Source: Candidatus Fraserbacteria bacterium
GTDB taxonomy: Bacteria; Bipolaricaulota; Bipolaricaulia; RBG-16-55-9; JAJCYT01
Direction of reading: 5' to 3'
DNA length: 64,000 nucleotides
Assembly (NCBI GenBank): GCA_029262795.1
Contig: JAJCYT010000006.1
Location: 27,184-91,183, forward strand
Under the pieces are notes generated by a model that searched no databases, was not told where the DNA came from, and saw only the letters and a list, made by a program, of their open reading frames with translations. This document shows positions 41,419 to 49,715 of the stretch, in pieces; the stretch's first letter is position 1; each line of letters opens with the position of its first letter. The translations under genes and the position numbers were made by a program.

Positions 41419-43536
41419 TTATAAACTAAAAAAGTATTTAGCTCCATACCTTAAAGCATCCAATCCGTGAAAGTTGCGGTTATGGGGCTTTTTCACAAAA
41501 CCTGCCTCGCTTAATTTGCATTTGCAGGTTTGGAATTCTTGGGGGAGTCGTTCTAGACCCTGGATCAGTTTGAGTTTGCCTTGGGCGGCTAGGTCGTCCA
41601 GCAATTGAAAGCCAGGTTCCACTTTGTTGTCCGCTTGGGTGACGGGGAGTTGTTGCTGTTCCAGCAGCGAAATCAACTCGCTGGCGCTGGGGTCCACCAC
41701 AATTTCGTCCACGCGCTCCTGGTTGGCGATCTCCATGATGTGATTCACGCGGGATGGTCCGCCGTCGGGAGACACCAACGGCACGCCGCGCTCATATCGC
41801 TCGCGCAACACGACGATGTAGCCATCCGGTGTCAGGCCCAAAATCAGATACGCAGCATCAGACGAAAAGCCATCGTCCACAGCCATGATCTTGCGGTCAA
41901 ACGCGGCGGGCGGTTGCGCCAAAAAGTTGCCGGCATCGTTGAGGTCAAAGTTTTCAATCAATGGCAGTTCCAATGGCGTATTGGCTTTCACAGGGTTCGC
42001 AATGTTACCAGCGTCCACATCTTCCCCTCCATTTTCATGAGACTGCCAATGCCCAGGGAGGGAGGTGAGGGCGGTGTCCGTTGCCGCAACATCGCCCTCA
42101 CCAGAGGTCAAGGAGGATGACGAATTGCTGATGGTGCTCCCGCTGTCCGTGATGTTTTGCTCAGGCGTCACGGGAGGTGGCGGAGGAGAGGCAAGAGAGT
42201 CGGTCAAAGAAGATGGTGTTACGGGAGGTGTTCCAAGGGGGCTGTCCCCTCCTCCGCCGAATAATGACGAAAAGCGGTCCGTTCCCAACGGGTCGGGCGC
42301 GGCAGCACCGCCGAGTTCTTCGTTGATGAGCGCGTTTTCTTTGTCGGGGTCGTAGCCCAGTTCGGTCTGCGCCGTTCTGCGGCTGATGAGAGCGTTTTCC
42401 ACTTTGGCAATCGTGTCCTGGGTCACCTGTGAAGTGGTGCGAATATCCACCGGCTCTGGCACAATTTCGTATTCTGACTCCGAAATATGCTCATTGATCA
42501 ACGAACGCACCATCGGCGAAATCCCCGTATTGGCAAAGTGGTTCTGATAATTTTTGAACACTTTGATGGGAATGCTCTCCATGTGCATCTCCGAACTCGA
42601 CGTGCTGCTGATGTCCATGAGCAGGAAATACACGGGCAGATGCACCGTCGAGGCGATGCGCTGCAAAATCGCCAACCCATCGCGCCAAGCTTCGGAGGAA
42701 TCCACATTGTTGCTGATCGCTTCCCAACGCTCGTGACCTTCGTGTGCCTCAATCACGGCGGAGGAGGGCGGGAGTTCACTCAAGGGAATGTCAGGCTTCT
42801 TGCTCAAATATCGCACCATGTGAAGCATCCCTTTGATGCGGCGCGCTTTGAGTTGATCCTCCACCAGCTTGTCGAACTGCGCCAGCCGCTTGAGTGACGA
42901 TTCCAACAACGGACGCCCAAATTGATTGCGCCCAATCTTGTTGACATGCCAGTGGATCACATCCTGCGCGGGCAACGGCACTTCCGTTCCCTGCTTCGTT
43001 TTGCGGATGTACTGCAACAAAATTTCATCATCATTGGGCGCGGTAATCACATCAGAAACATCACTGGGATCAAGATCGCGCACATCGAGTTTCATCGGTG
43101 CTTCAAGCGGATACAAAATCTGAAACCAGTTGCCGAGCAACAACGACATACGAATCGCTTCCCGGATTCGCTCGTTGACTTTGTTTCGCTTCTCCAATGC
43201 ATCCCAACGCGCCTGCAACTCATTGGATCGAAACGCGACGGTGAAGCCTTTGCCCACAATGAAGTGAACATAGGTGTCGATGATGTTCTTTACGATGTCA
43301 TGTTTGAAATAAAGCGAGCGGAAGGAGTCTTCCAGCGTGTGTCGATCCCAGGGGTCGAGATCTGTGGCTGAGGCTCCTGGCAATTCCCACCCGCGATCTA
43401 GCGTGGCGAAGTCCACATCTTCCAGCGCCTTGGCCACCTTAAAATCATCCACCCGCTGCTGAACGGACTCAGACGTCCGCTTCCACAGCAACGGAACCCA
43501 ACTCGACCAATGCCAACGACGCTGTTGTGTACTCAT
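41419..43536 (-). CDS. Portal protein fused to a terminase-large-subunit nuclease domain
   Basis: The product has 705 residues. The N-terminal 410 match a phage portal protein: HDIVKNIIDTYVHFIVGKGF, NWFQILYPLEAPMKLDVRDLDPSDVSDV (in part), LPAQDVIHWHVNKIGRNQFGRPLLES and a long helical crown. A Pro/Ser-rich linker lies near 430-530. The C-terminal 160 residues match the RNase H-fold nuclease of terminase large subunits. The candidate acidic residues are D554/D555 (AVDDGFSSDAAY), D615 (IVVDPSASE) and D693 (HGLDALRYG), and the ADNKVEPGFQLLDDLAAQGKL segment is characteristic. The terminase ATPase domain is missing. The ATG is 7 bases after the shared element. Confidence 0.85.
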   Translation of the reverse strand: MSTQQRRWHWSSWVPLLWKRTSESVQQRVDDFKVAKALEDVDFATLDRGWELPGASATDLDPWDRHTLEDSFRSLYFKHDIVKNIIDTYVHFIVGKGFTVAFRSNELQARWDALEKRNKVNERIREAIRMSLLLGNWFQILYPLEAPMKLDVRDLDPSDVSDVITAPNDDEILLQYIRKTKQGTEVPLPAQDVIHWHVNKIGRNQFGRPLLESSLKRLAQFDKLVEDQLKARRIKGMLHMVRYLSKKPDIPLSELPPSSAVIEAHEGHERWEAISNNVDSSEAWRDGLAILQRIASTVHLPVYFLLMDISSTSSSEMHMESIPIKVFKNYQNHFANTGISPMVRSLINEHISESEYEIVPEPVDIRTTSQVTQDTIAKVENALISRRTAQTELGYDPDKENALINEELGGAAAPDPLGTDRFSSLFGGGGDSPLGTPPVTPSSLTDSLASPPPPPVTPEQNITDSGSTISNSSSSLTSGEGDVAATDTALTSLPGHWQSHENGGEDVDAGNIANPVKANTPLELPLIENFDLNDAGNFLAQPPAAFDRKIMAVDDGFSSDAAYLILGLTPDGYIVVLRERYERGVPLVSPDGGPSRVNHIMEIANQERVDEIVVDPSASELISLLEQQQLPVTQADNKVEPGFQLLDDLAAQGKLKLIQGLERLPQEFQTCKCKLSEAGFVKKPHNRNFHGLDALRYGAKYFFSL

Positions 43537-43543
43537 AAGAGAG

Positions 43544-43564
43544 AGTTTAAGTCTGTACGATGAG
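43544..43564 (-). promoter_or_regulatory. 21-bp leaderless-promoter element, copy 4
   Basis: The plus strand reads AGTTTAA-N6-ACGATGAG. In the gene direction TAAACT ends 7 bases before the ATG at 43536 of the portal fusion. This is the fourth copy, with the same two blocks and the same 6-base spacer as at 13118, 16500 and 28098. Confidence 0.7.
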
Positions 43565-43620
43565 GGAATTATGGGAAGTCAATAGTGCAATATTTATATC
43601 AATGAAGGCCAAAATAAAAA

Positions 43621-43651
43621 TTTTGACATATCAAAAATTTTAACCTATACT
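43621..43651 (+). promoter_or_regulatory. XRE-cupin gene promoter with overlapping inverted repeat
   Basis: TTGACA (43623-43628) is 17 bases from TATACT (43646-43651), close to consensus. A perfect inverted repeat, TTTTGA-CATA-TCAAAA (43621-43636), covers the -35. The -10 ends 9 bases before the ATG at 43661, so the mRNA leader would be about 3 bases or absent. This suggests autoregulation by the XRE protein. Confidence 0.75.
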
Positions 43652-43660
43652 GAAATTCTT

Positions 43661-44236
43661 ATGGAAGCTGTAGGAAAACACATTCGGCATTTAAGAAAAG
43701 AACGTGCCTGGTCTTTGGATCAATTAAGCCAACGAACCGGACTTTCCGTTAGCTTTATTTCACAGGCAGAACGAAGCCAGACCTCTGTTTCGATTTCTTC
43801 ATTAAAGGTGATTGCCGATGCTTTGGAAGAGCCGATCCAGAATTTTTTTCCAATGCCAGAAGAAATTTCTAGTTCCAGTGTGGTTCACATTGGTGATGTC
43901 AAATGGTTACAGTTCGAAGACTCAATACATTATGGGCTGTTAAGCAATCCACTCAAACCAAAAAACTTAGAAGCACTCTTGGTGGAATACCCTCCACACT
44001 ATAAGGGCCCTCCACCTTTTTCTCATGATGGTGAAGAATTTGGGTACATCCTTGAAGGCACTCTAACCTTGATCGTACAGAGTAAAACCTATGAGCTCGG
44101 CAAGGGAGAAAGTTTTCATATTATCTCTCAAGTTCCACACACTGAAAAAAATACGGGCGATGTGCCTGTCAAGATTTTGTATGTAACCACACCGCCTATC
44201 ATCGGGAAGTCTGCACAATCAAATGGAAGTAGATGA
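43661..44236 (+). CDS. XRE-cupin transcriptional regulator
   Basis: The product has 191 residues. Residues 7-61 are an XRE helix-turn-helix (IRHLRKERAWSLDQLSQRTGLSVSFISQAERSQTSVSISSL, in part). Residues 105-175 are a cupin domain (PPPFSHDGEEFGYILEGTLTLIV and GESFHIISQVPHTEKNTG, in part) with His and Glu ligands for a small-molecule sensor. This architecture, as in PuuR and related regulators, controls amine or amino-acid catabolism. It heads the gene set that follows and probably represses it and itself. Confidence 0.9.
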   Translation: MEAVGKHIRHLRKERAWSLDQLSQRTGLSVSFISQAERSQTSVSISSLKVIADALEEPIQNFFPMPEEISSSSVVHIGDVKWLQFEDSIHYGLLSNPLKPKNLEALLVEYPPHYKGPPPFSHDGEEFGYILEGTLTLIVQSKTYELGKGESFHIISQVPHTEKNTGDVPVKILYVTTPPIIGKSAQSNGSR

Positions 44237-44338
44237 AGCTTGGATTCAAGAACTATTTATTAATTGAAGGGGGTGGTTTTAAACCGTCCAAATCTTAAAG
44301 CCAACACAGACATAATCTCACAAGGAGGGCGTATCTTG

Positions 44339-45889
44339 ATGAAAAAATTAATGGTTAGTCTTTTAACTTTATTTATGATGGTCGGCGGGCTGTATGCCAG
44401 CGATTGGCACACAGTTGCACAAGCTCAATCTGACAGAGTGCTTACGGTAGGCATGGATGTGGATGCGGATTTGTTGGACCCGCGTCTTGCCCGCAACACC
44501 ACTGGTTTTCGTGTAAACAACTTAATTTACGATGGTCTGGTTGAACTGGATGCAGCCACTTTGGTGCCACAACCTAGTTTGGCATTAAGCTGGTCGCAAC
44601 CAAATCCATCCACATGGATCTTTGAATTACGCCAGGATGCCACCTTCCATGATGGCACCCCATTAACTTCTGCCGATGTGGTTGCAACGTTTGAAGCCAT
44701 TCTTGACCCTGATTTTGGTGCGCCTGATCGTGGTTTGTATGCACCATTAGACAGTGTTACGGCAATGGGTGATTTCACGGTCCAATTCACTGCCAGTCAA
44801 CCCTATGCACCATTGCTCAGCTATATGGATAAAGGCATTGTGCCGAAGCACGTTGTTGATGCGGGTGGCGATTTGGCCAATGAACCTGTTGGAAGTGGGC
44901 CTTTCCGTTTTGTGCAATGGGATAAAAACAGCAAAATCGTGGTGGAATCCAACCCAGATTATTGGGGAGGACAACCCAGTTTGGCTGGGATAGAATTTGT
45001 GGTGGTTTCTGATAACACAGCTCGTGCGCAAGCGTTAGAAGCTGGAGACCTGGACTTGGTTCAATCTCCTCTTTCACCTCAGGACATCAACCGTTTGGCT
45101 GATGATGATCGCTTTGCCAACACCATTACAGCTGGGTTTGGCTATACCTATTTAAATTTCCAAACGCAGTTTGAGTTGTTCCAAAACATCAATGTCCGCA
45201 GAGCCATTGCCATGATGGTGCCACAGGAAGTCATTACCAATGGTATCTATGAAGGTATTGATATTCAGGCTACCTCTATATTAATGCCCAATCACTTTGC
45301 TTATACGCCAAGTATCAACCAGCCTGCAAACAGCGATGCAGCAGCTTTGGCATTATTGGCACAAGAAGGTTGGACTGACTCTAATGGCGATGGTATGTTG
45401 GATAAAGATGGGGAAAACCTATCTTTCGTGATTACCACACACACCGAAGATCCAAACCGTGTCCAAACGGTCGAATTGCTGCAAAACATCTTGGCAGGAA
45501 ATGGTATTGAAACCAGCTTGAATATTCAGCCATTCAATTCGGTCATTGGAGACATTTTGGCAGGCAACTATGAACTATTGTTGCTTGGCTGGCTAAATTT
45601 GGTTGATCCAGACCGTGCCATGTTCAATCAGCTTCATTCCCAGGGCAGTTCCAATTGGGGCAATTACAGTAACCCAGTGGTTGATGCTGCTTTGGAAGCA
45701 GGCCGAACAGCTTTGACAGCCGCAGGTCGCACGCAAGCCTATCAAAATGCCGCACGTGTGATTGCAGATGAAGTGCCTTATTTTGTGTTGCAGTATCAGG
45801 GTTTTCATCAGTTCCGTACACCGGATTTGAATAACTTTACTGCCGACGCTCGAGGCCACTTGAGGAGTTTGTCCGAAGCCAGTTTTTAA
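44339..45889 (+). CDS. Peptide-type ABC transporter substrate-binding protein (SBP family 5)
   Basis: The ATG at 44339 follows AAGGAGG and opens a signal peptide (MKKLMVSLLTLFMMVGGLY); an in-frame start further upstream at 44264 is not needed. The 516-residue product has the DppA/OppA cluster pattern (LTVGMDVDADLLDPRLARNTTGF, TWIFELRQDATFHDGTPLTSADV, FVQWDKNSKIVVESNPDYWGG, in part) typical of periplasmic dipeptide, nickel or glutathione binding proteins. The bound ligand cannot be read from the sequence. Confidence 0.92.
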   Translation: MKKLMVSLLTLFMMVGGLYASDWHTVAQAQSDRVLTVGMDVDADLLDPRLARNTTGFRVNNLIYDGLVELDAATLVPQPSLALSWSQPNPSTWIFELRQDATFHDGTPLTSADVVATFEAILDPDFGAPDRGLYAPLDSVTAMGDFTVQFTASQPYAPLLSYMDKGIVPKHVVDAGGDLANEPVGSGPFRFVQWDKNSKIVVESNPDYWGGQPSLAGIEFVVVSDNTARAQALEAGDLDLVQSPLSPQDINRLADDDRFANTITAGFGYTYLNFQTQFELFQNINVRRAIAMMVPQEVITNGIYEGIDIQATSILMPNHFAYTPSINQPANSDAAALALLAQEGWTDSNGDGMLDKDGENLSFVITTHTEDPNRVQTVELLQNILAGNGIETSLNIQPFNSVIGDILAGNYELLLLGWLNLVDPDRAMFNQLHSQGSSNWGNYSNPVVDAALEAGRTALTAAGRTQAYQNAARVIADEVPYFVLQYQGFHQFRTPDLNNFTADARGHLRSLSEASF

Positions 45890-45928
45890 TCGTTGAAACA
45901 TTTGGTACAGAGGTTTTAGACCTCCTCC

Positions 45929-45961
45929 TTGAGGGCGGGCATGTCGTATGTCCGCCCTCAA
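45929..45961 (+). promoter_or_regulatory. Stable intergenic hairpin after the binding-protein gene
   Basis: A 10-bp perfect stem (TTGAGGGCGG / CCGCCCTCAA) is prolonged by a wobble and three more pairs around a GTCGT loop. It has no T-run. Such hairpins between a binding-protein gene and the permease genes commonly protect the upstream mRNA or lower permease expression. Confidence 0.65.
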
Positions 45962-46000
45962 CACTTATGTGAGGGCAGAGACTTTTTTAGTGTTTTCCAC

Positions 46001-46981
46001 ATGACCACTTATATCATTCGCCGATTGCTGCTTTTGATTCCCACCATGCTTGGCATTGTGGTCATTGTGTTTGGCTTGCTGCAAATCATTCCTGGCGATC
46101 CAGCCACTGCGCTGCTGGGGTTGGATGCCACCCCAGAGATGATTGACAACATGCGTCGGGTTCTTGGCACAGATCAACCCTGGATTGTCCAATTAACAAA
46201 ATATTTGGGCCGCTTGTTGCAGGGTGATTTGGGAGAATCTATTTTTCAAAAAACGCCGGTGATTGAAGTGGTGCTCGAACATTTGCCAGCCACCATTGAA
46301 TTGGCATTTATATCTTTATTGATTTCTGCACTGATTGGAGTGCCGCTGGGTGTGTTGGCAGCTGTCAATCGGGGATCACCTATTGACTTGTTCAGCATGT
46401 TGTTTGCACAGCTTGGTATTTCAATCCCAGTTTTTTGGTTGGGTATTTTGCTGATGTTGTGGTTTGCTGTTTATTTAGATTGGCTACCGTCTATTGGGCG
46501 CGGTGAACCCTTGATGGATGCTTTTGGGGCACTGTTTGCCGGACATCCTGAAGTTTTGCTTGATAGTCTACGCCATTTGTTGCTGCCTGCGATTACGTTA
46601 GGGTTGAATGGTGCTGCCATTATAAGTCGTATTCAACGTTCGGCTATGTTGGAAGTGTTGGGCGAGGATTTCATTAGAACTGCCCGATCCAAAGGCTTGG
46701 TCAGCTGGAAGGTGGTTATTTATCACGCATTTAGGAATTCTCTGTTGCCTGTTGTTAGTGTGATGGGGTTACAGTTTGGGGTGCTGCTTGGTGGGGCAGT
46801 GCTCACAGAGTTTATCTTTGGGTGGCCAGGAGTGGGTCAATTGGCGATTACCGCTATTGGTCAGCGAGATATTCCTTTGGTTCAAGGGGTTGTGTTAATT
46901 ATTGCATTTTTATTTTCCTTAATCAATTTGGTAGTGGATTTGCTGTATGTATCTATTGATCCAAGAATTCGACTTGAATAA
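46001..46981 (+). CDS. ABC transporter permease (DppB/OppB type)
   Basis: The ATG at 46001 opens MTTYIIRRLLLLIPTMLG, the usual DppB start, and is preferred to 45929. The 326-residue product has six membrane segments and the EAA loop (EVLGEDFIRTARSKGLVSWKVVIYHAFRNSLLPV, in part), through which an ATPase would couple. It overlaps the next permease by one base. It forms the membrane channel for the peptide-like substrate. Confidence 0.93.
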   Translation: MTTYIIRRLLLLIPTMLGIVVIVFGLLQIIPGDPATALLGLDATPEMIDNMRRVLGTDQPWIVQLTKYLGRLLQGDLGESIFQKTPVIEVVLEHLPATIELAFISLLISALIGVPLGVLAAVNRGSPIDLFSMLFAQLGISIPVFWLGILLMLWFAVYLDWLPSIGRGEPLMDAFGALFAGHPEVLLDSLRHLLLPAITLGLNGAAIISRIQRSAMLEVLGEDFIRTARSKGLVSWKVVIYHAFRNSLLPVVSVMGLQFGVLLGGAVLTEFIFGWPGVGQLAITAIGQRDIPLVQGVVLIIAFLFSLINLVVDLLYVSIDPRIRLE

Positions 46982-47811
46982 TGACATTTTTTAAGTTATT
47001 TAGACAGCGTTGGTCGATGATGGTGGGTGCCTTGATTGTGGTGGCCTTACTGTTTATCGCCGCTTTTGGTCCTAGCATGGTCAGCTACAAACCTGACCAA
47101 ATGGACATGTCCAATCGTTTCAGCGAGCCTACCACCACCCATTGGCTGGGTACAGACAATTTTGGCAGAGATTTGTGGACGCGTACCGCTTTCGGCGCTC
47201 GCCTGTCTTTATTTATTGCCCTTATTTCAGTTGGCATTTCATCACTTCTGGGCACCTGGGTGGGATTATCGGCAGGGTATTTTGGGGGCTGGTTTGATCT
47301 ACTCGTCATGCGAGTGGTAGATATCTTCCTGGGTTTTCCCATCATCATTCTGGCGTTGGCACTGATTGCGGTGCTTGGGCCAGGGCCAATCAATGTCATT
47401 ATTGCGCTCATTGCCGTTTTCTGGACCCAGTATGCGCGTGTGGCACGCTCAATTGCACTGGCTGAAAGAGAACAGGAATATGTCAAGGCAGCGCAAGTGC
47501 TTGGTGCTTCGAATATCCGCATCATCGCCCGTCATATTCTGCCAAACAGTCTAGGCCCCATTTTGGTACTTGCCACCTTGGGATTAGGCACAGCCATCAT
47601 TGCCGAATCTGCTTTAAGCTTTTTGGGCTTCGGCGTTCAGCCACCCGAACCCAGTTGGGGCTGGACCCTGTCTTATGGCATGAGGGTACTTAGGAATGCG
47701 CCGCATCTTTCGATGGTGCCAGGCATCGCCATCATGATTACGGTATTAGGTTTCAATCTGATGGGTGATGGCCTGCGTGATTATCTTGATCCAAGAGGCA
47801 TGACAAAGTAA
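46981..47811 (+). CDS. ABC transporter permease (DppC/OppC type)
   Basis: The product has 276 residues with the DppC layout: an N-terminal FKLFRQRWSMMVGALIVVALLFI segment (in part), six membrane spans, the periplasmic motif HWLGTDNFGRDLWTR near residue 52 and the EAA loop EYVKAAQVLGASNIRIIARHILPNS (in part). The start overlaps the stop of DppB by one base. No ATPase genes (DppD/DppF) follow, so the transporter would have to share ATPases encoded elsewhere. Confidence 0.93.
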   Translation: MTFFKLFRQRWSMMVGALIVVALLFIAAFGPSMVSYKPDQMDMSNRFSEPTTTHWLGTDNFGRDLWTRTAFGARLSLFIALISVGISSLLGTWVGLSAGYFGGWFDLLVMRVVDIFLGFPIIILALALIAVLGPGPINVIIALIAVFWTQYARVARSIALAEREQEYVKAAQVLGASNIRIIARHILPNSLGPILVLATLGLGTAIIAESALSFLGFGVQPPEPSWGWTLSYGMRVLRNAPHLSMVPGIAIMITVLGFNLMGDGLRDYLDPRGMTK

Positions 47812-47831
47812 AGGATTTTTAGGAGGCTGGT

Positions 47832-48767
47832 ATGAGCATCAAACGCTATCCCGTCAGCACATTGGCCAACGGGACCCAAATTGAACTCTACATTCACGAA
47901 ATCCAAGGCAAGCTTGGAGATGGTCCCACCATCGGCATGAGTGCTGCTATTCATGGAGACGAACCTACCGGTACACAAATTCTATATCAAGTGGCTAAGA
48001 AATTTATGGATGGCAATTTTCGTGGTCGTTTGTTAATTGTACCCGTTGCCAATCCGCCGGCCTTTGAAGCCAATGATCGAAACACCCCCATTGATAGCGT
48101 CAACATGAATCGTGTTTTTCCAGGTAACGCCGATGGTTGGTTTACGGAACAGTTGGCAGCAGTGCTCACGAAGGAATTTTTACAAAAGATTGACATATTC
48201 ATTGATTTTCATGCAGGCGGCGATTTGGCAACGGTGGATTACAACTATATTCTTAATGACGAAAAACTGACCCGCAGTTTTGGCTCTAAAGTTCACTATC
48301 GTCCCAAAGAAGGATTTGCCGGCACCATGTATCAAGGCGTGTCCGGCGGCATCACGATTGAACGAGGCGTGCCGACTATGGTGGTTGAACTCGGCGGCGG
48401 ACGAGTGGATCAACGTGGTTACGTTAAACGAGGCGTCCAGGGTGTGACCAATGTGATGGCCACTTTTGGCGCGATTGATGAGGCACTTGCGCCGCTGCCC
48501 GAACAAATTATTCTGAATGAATTGGCCATTATCCGACCTAAAAATGGTGGCTTGCTCATCAGTCAGGCACCGCCTCTTGGAGAGGAAGTGGCAAAGGATG
48601 CTGTGATCGGTCAGGTGGTCAACCCCTACACCTTTGAAGTGATTGAAGTGATAAATAACCCATTTGATCGGGGCATTATGGTGCTCGATCATCTGGACAC
48701 AACGGTCATTTTCCCTGGCTGTTATGGTTACATGATTGGCAATCTGGACACGGCGGAGGACTCATGA
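47832..48767 (+). CDS. Succinylglutamate desuccinylase/aspartoacylase family protein 1
   Basis: The product has 311 residues. The M14-like zinc deacylase fold is shown by MSAAIHGDEPTGTQIL (HGxE zinc motif), NPPAFEANDRNTPIDSVNMNRVFPG (in part), FIDFHAGGD (third metal-ligand His) and TMVVELGGGR with the catalytic glutamate. Relatives cleave acyl-amide bonds of acylated amino acids such as N-succinylglutamate or N-acetyldiaminobutyrate. It has a paralog directly after it with a 4-base overlap. Confidence 0.85.
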   Translation: MSIKRYPVSTLANGTQIELYIHEIQGKLGDGPTIGMSAAIHGDEPTGTQILYQVAKKFMDGNFRGRLLIVPVANPPAFEANDRNTPIDSVNMNRVFPGNADGWFTEQLAAVLTKEFLQKIDIFIDFHAGGDLATVDYNYILNDEKLTRSFGSKVHYRPKEGFAGTMYQGVSGGITIERGVPTMVVELGGGRVDQRGYVKRGVQGVTNVMATFGAIDEALAPLPEQIILNELAIIRPKNGGLLISQAPPLGEEVAKDAVIGQVVNPYTFEVIEVINNPFDRGIMVLDHLDTTVIFPGCYGYMIGNLDTAEDS

Positions 48768-49693
48768 AGATGCATCAGGTTCCAGTCACCACCATGGGCA
48801 GTGGCAGTGAACTTTCACTTTGCATTCACGAGATCGAAGGCAAGTTGGGCGATGGTCCCACGGTGGGCTTGAGTGCGGGCATTCACGGTGATGAATACAC
48901 CGGCACGCAAATTCTCATTGAATTGGCCAAAATGCTATCAGATGGAAATTTTCGCGGTAGACTTCTCTTACTCCCTGTGGCCAATCCACACACGCTTGAA
49001 GCACTCAGCCGCGAAACGCCTGTAGATCGACTCAACTTAAATCATGTCTTTCCTGGCGATACCCATGGCTGGTTCACAGAGCAATTGGCAGCCGCCATTA
49101 CCCATTCCTTTTTAAAAGAAATTGACATATTCATTGATTTTCATGCAGGCGGTGCTTCCCCAACCGTAGATTATGTCTATATTTTTAATGATGAAGCACT
49201 GTCCCGTAGCTTTGGCAGCAAGATTCTGCACGTGCCTCCGCCAGAGGTTCAGGACCTGCTCAAGCACACGTCGGTTGGTGTGGCGCAATCATTGAATATC
49301 CCAAGCGTGGTGGTGGAACTTGGCGGCGGGCGGATTGACCAAACCGACTACGTGAAACGCGGCATCTGGGGCGCATTGAACCTGCTCAAAACAGCCAATG
49401 TGCTGGACGCTGATCCGGAGCCAGTGCCAGATCAGATTGTGGTTGGAGAGATTGCCACCATTCGTCCGCATCATGGCGGTTTGATCTATACGGAAGCACC
49501 GCCGCTGGGTGAGGAGATTGGTGACGATGCCGTGCTTGGACGCATCCTTAATCCTTACACCTTTGAAGAATTGGAAGTGATTCGCAATCCGTTCAAACGG
49601 GGCATCATGATTTTGTCGCATGTCACGGTCAACGTGGTGCCTCCAGGCACTTATGGCTATATGGTCGGCAACATGGACAGCCAGATCATCTAA
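48764..49693 (+). CDS. Succinylglutamate desuccinylase/aspartoacylase family protein 2
   Basis: The product has 309 residues and the same motifs as the previous gene: LSAGIHGDEYTGTQIL, NPHTLEALSRETPVDRLNLN (in part), FIDFHAGGA and VVVELGGGR. The ATG overlaps the previous stop by 4 bases. The duplication suggests two related amide substrates or a heteromeric enzyme. Confidence 0.85.
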   Translation: MKMHQVPVTTMGSGSELSLCIHEIEGKLGDGPTVGLSAGIHGDEYTGTQILIELAKMLSDGNFRGRLLLLPVANPHTLEALSRETPVDRLNLNHVFPGDTHGWFTEQLAAAITHSFLKEIDIFIDFHAGGASPTVDYVYIFNDEALSRSFGSKILHVPPPEVQDLLKHTSVGVAQSLNIPSVVVELGGGRIDQTDYVKRGIWGALNLLKTANVLDADPEPVPDQIVVGEIATIRPHHGGLIYTEAPPLGEEIGDDAVLGRILNPYTFEELEVIRNPFKRGIMILSHVTVNVVPPGTYGYMVGNMDSQII

Positions 49694-49715
49694 TGAAGAT
49701 TGAGGTATTTATCGC

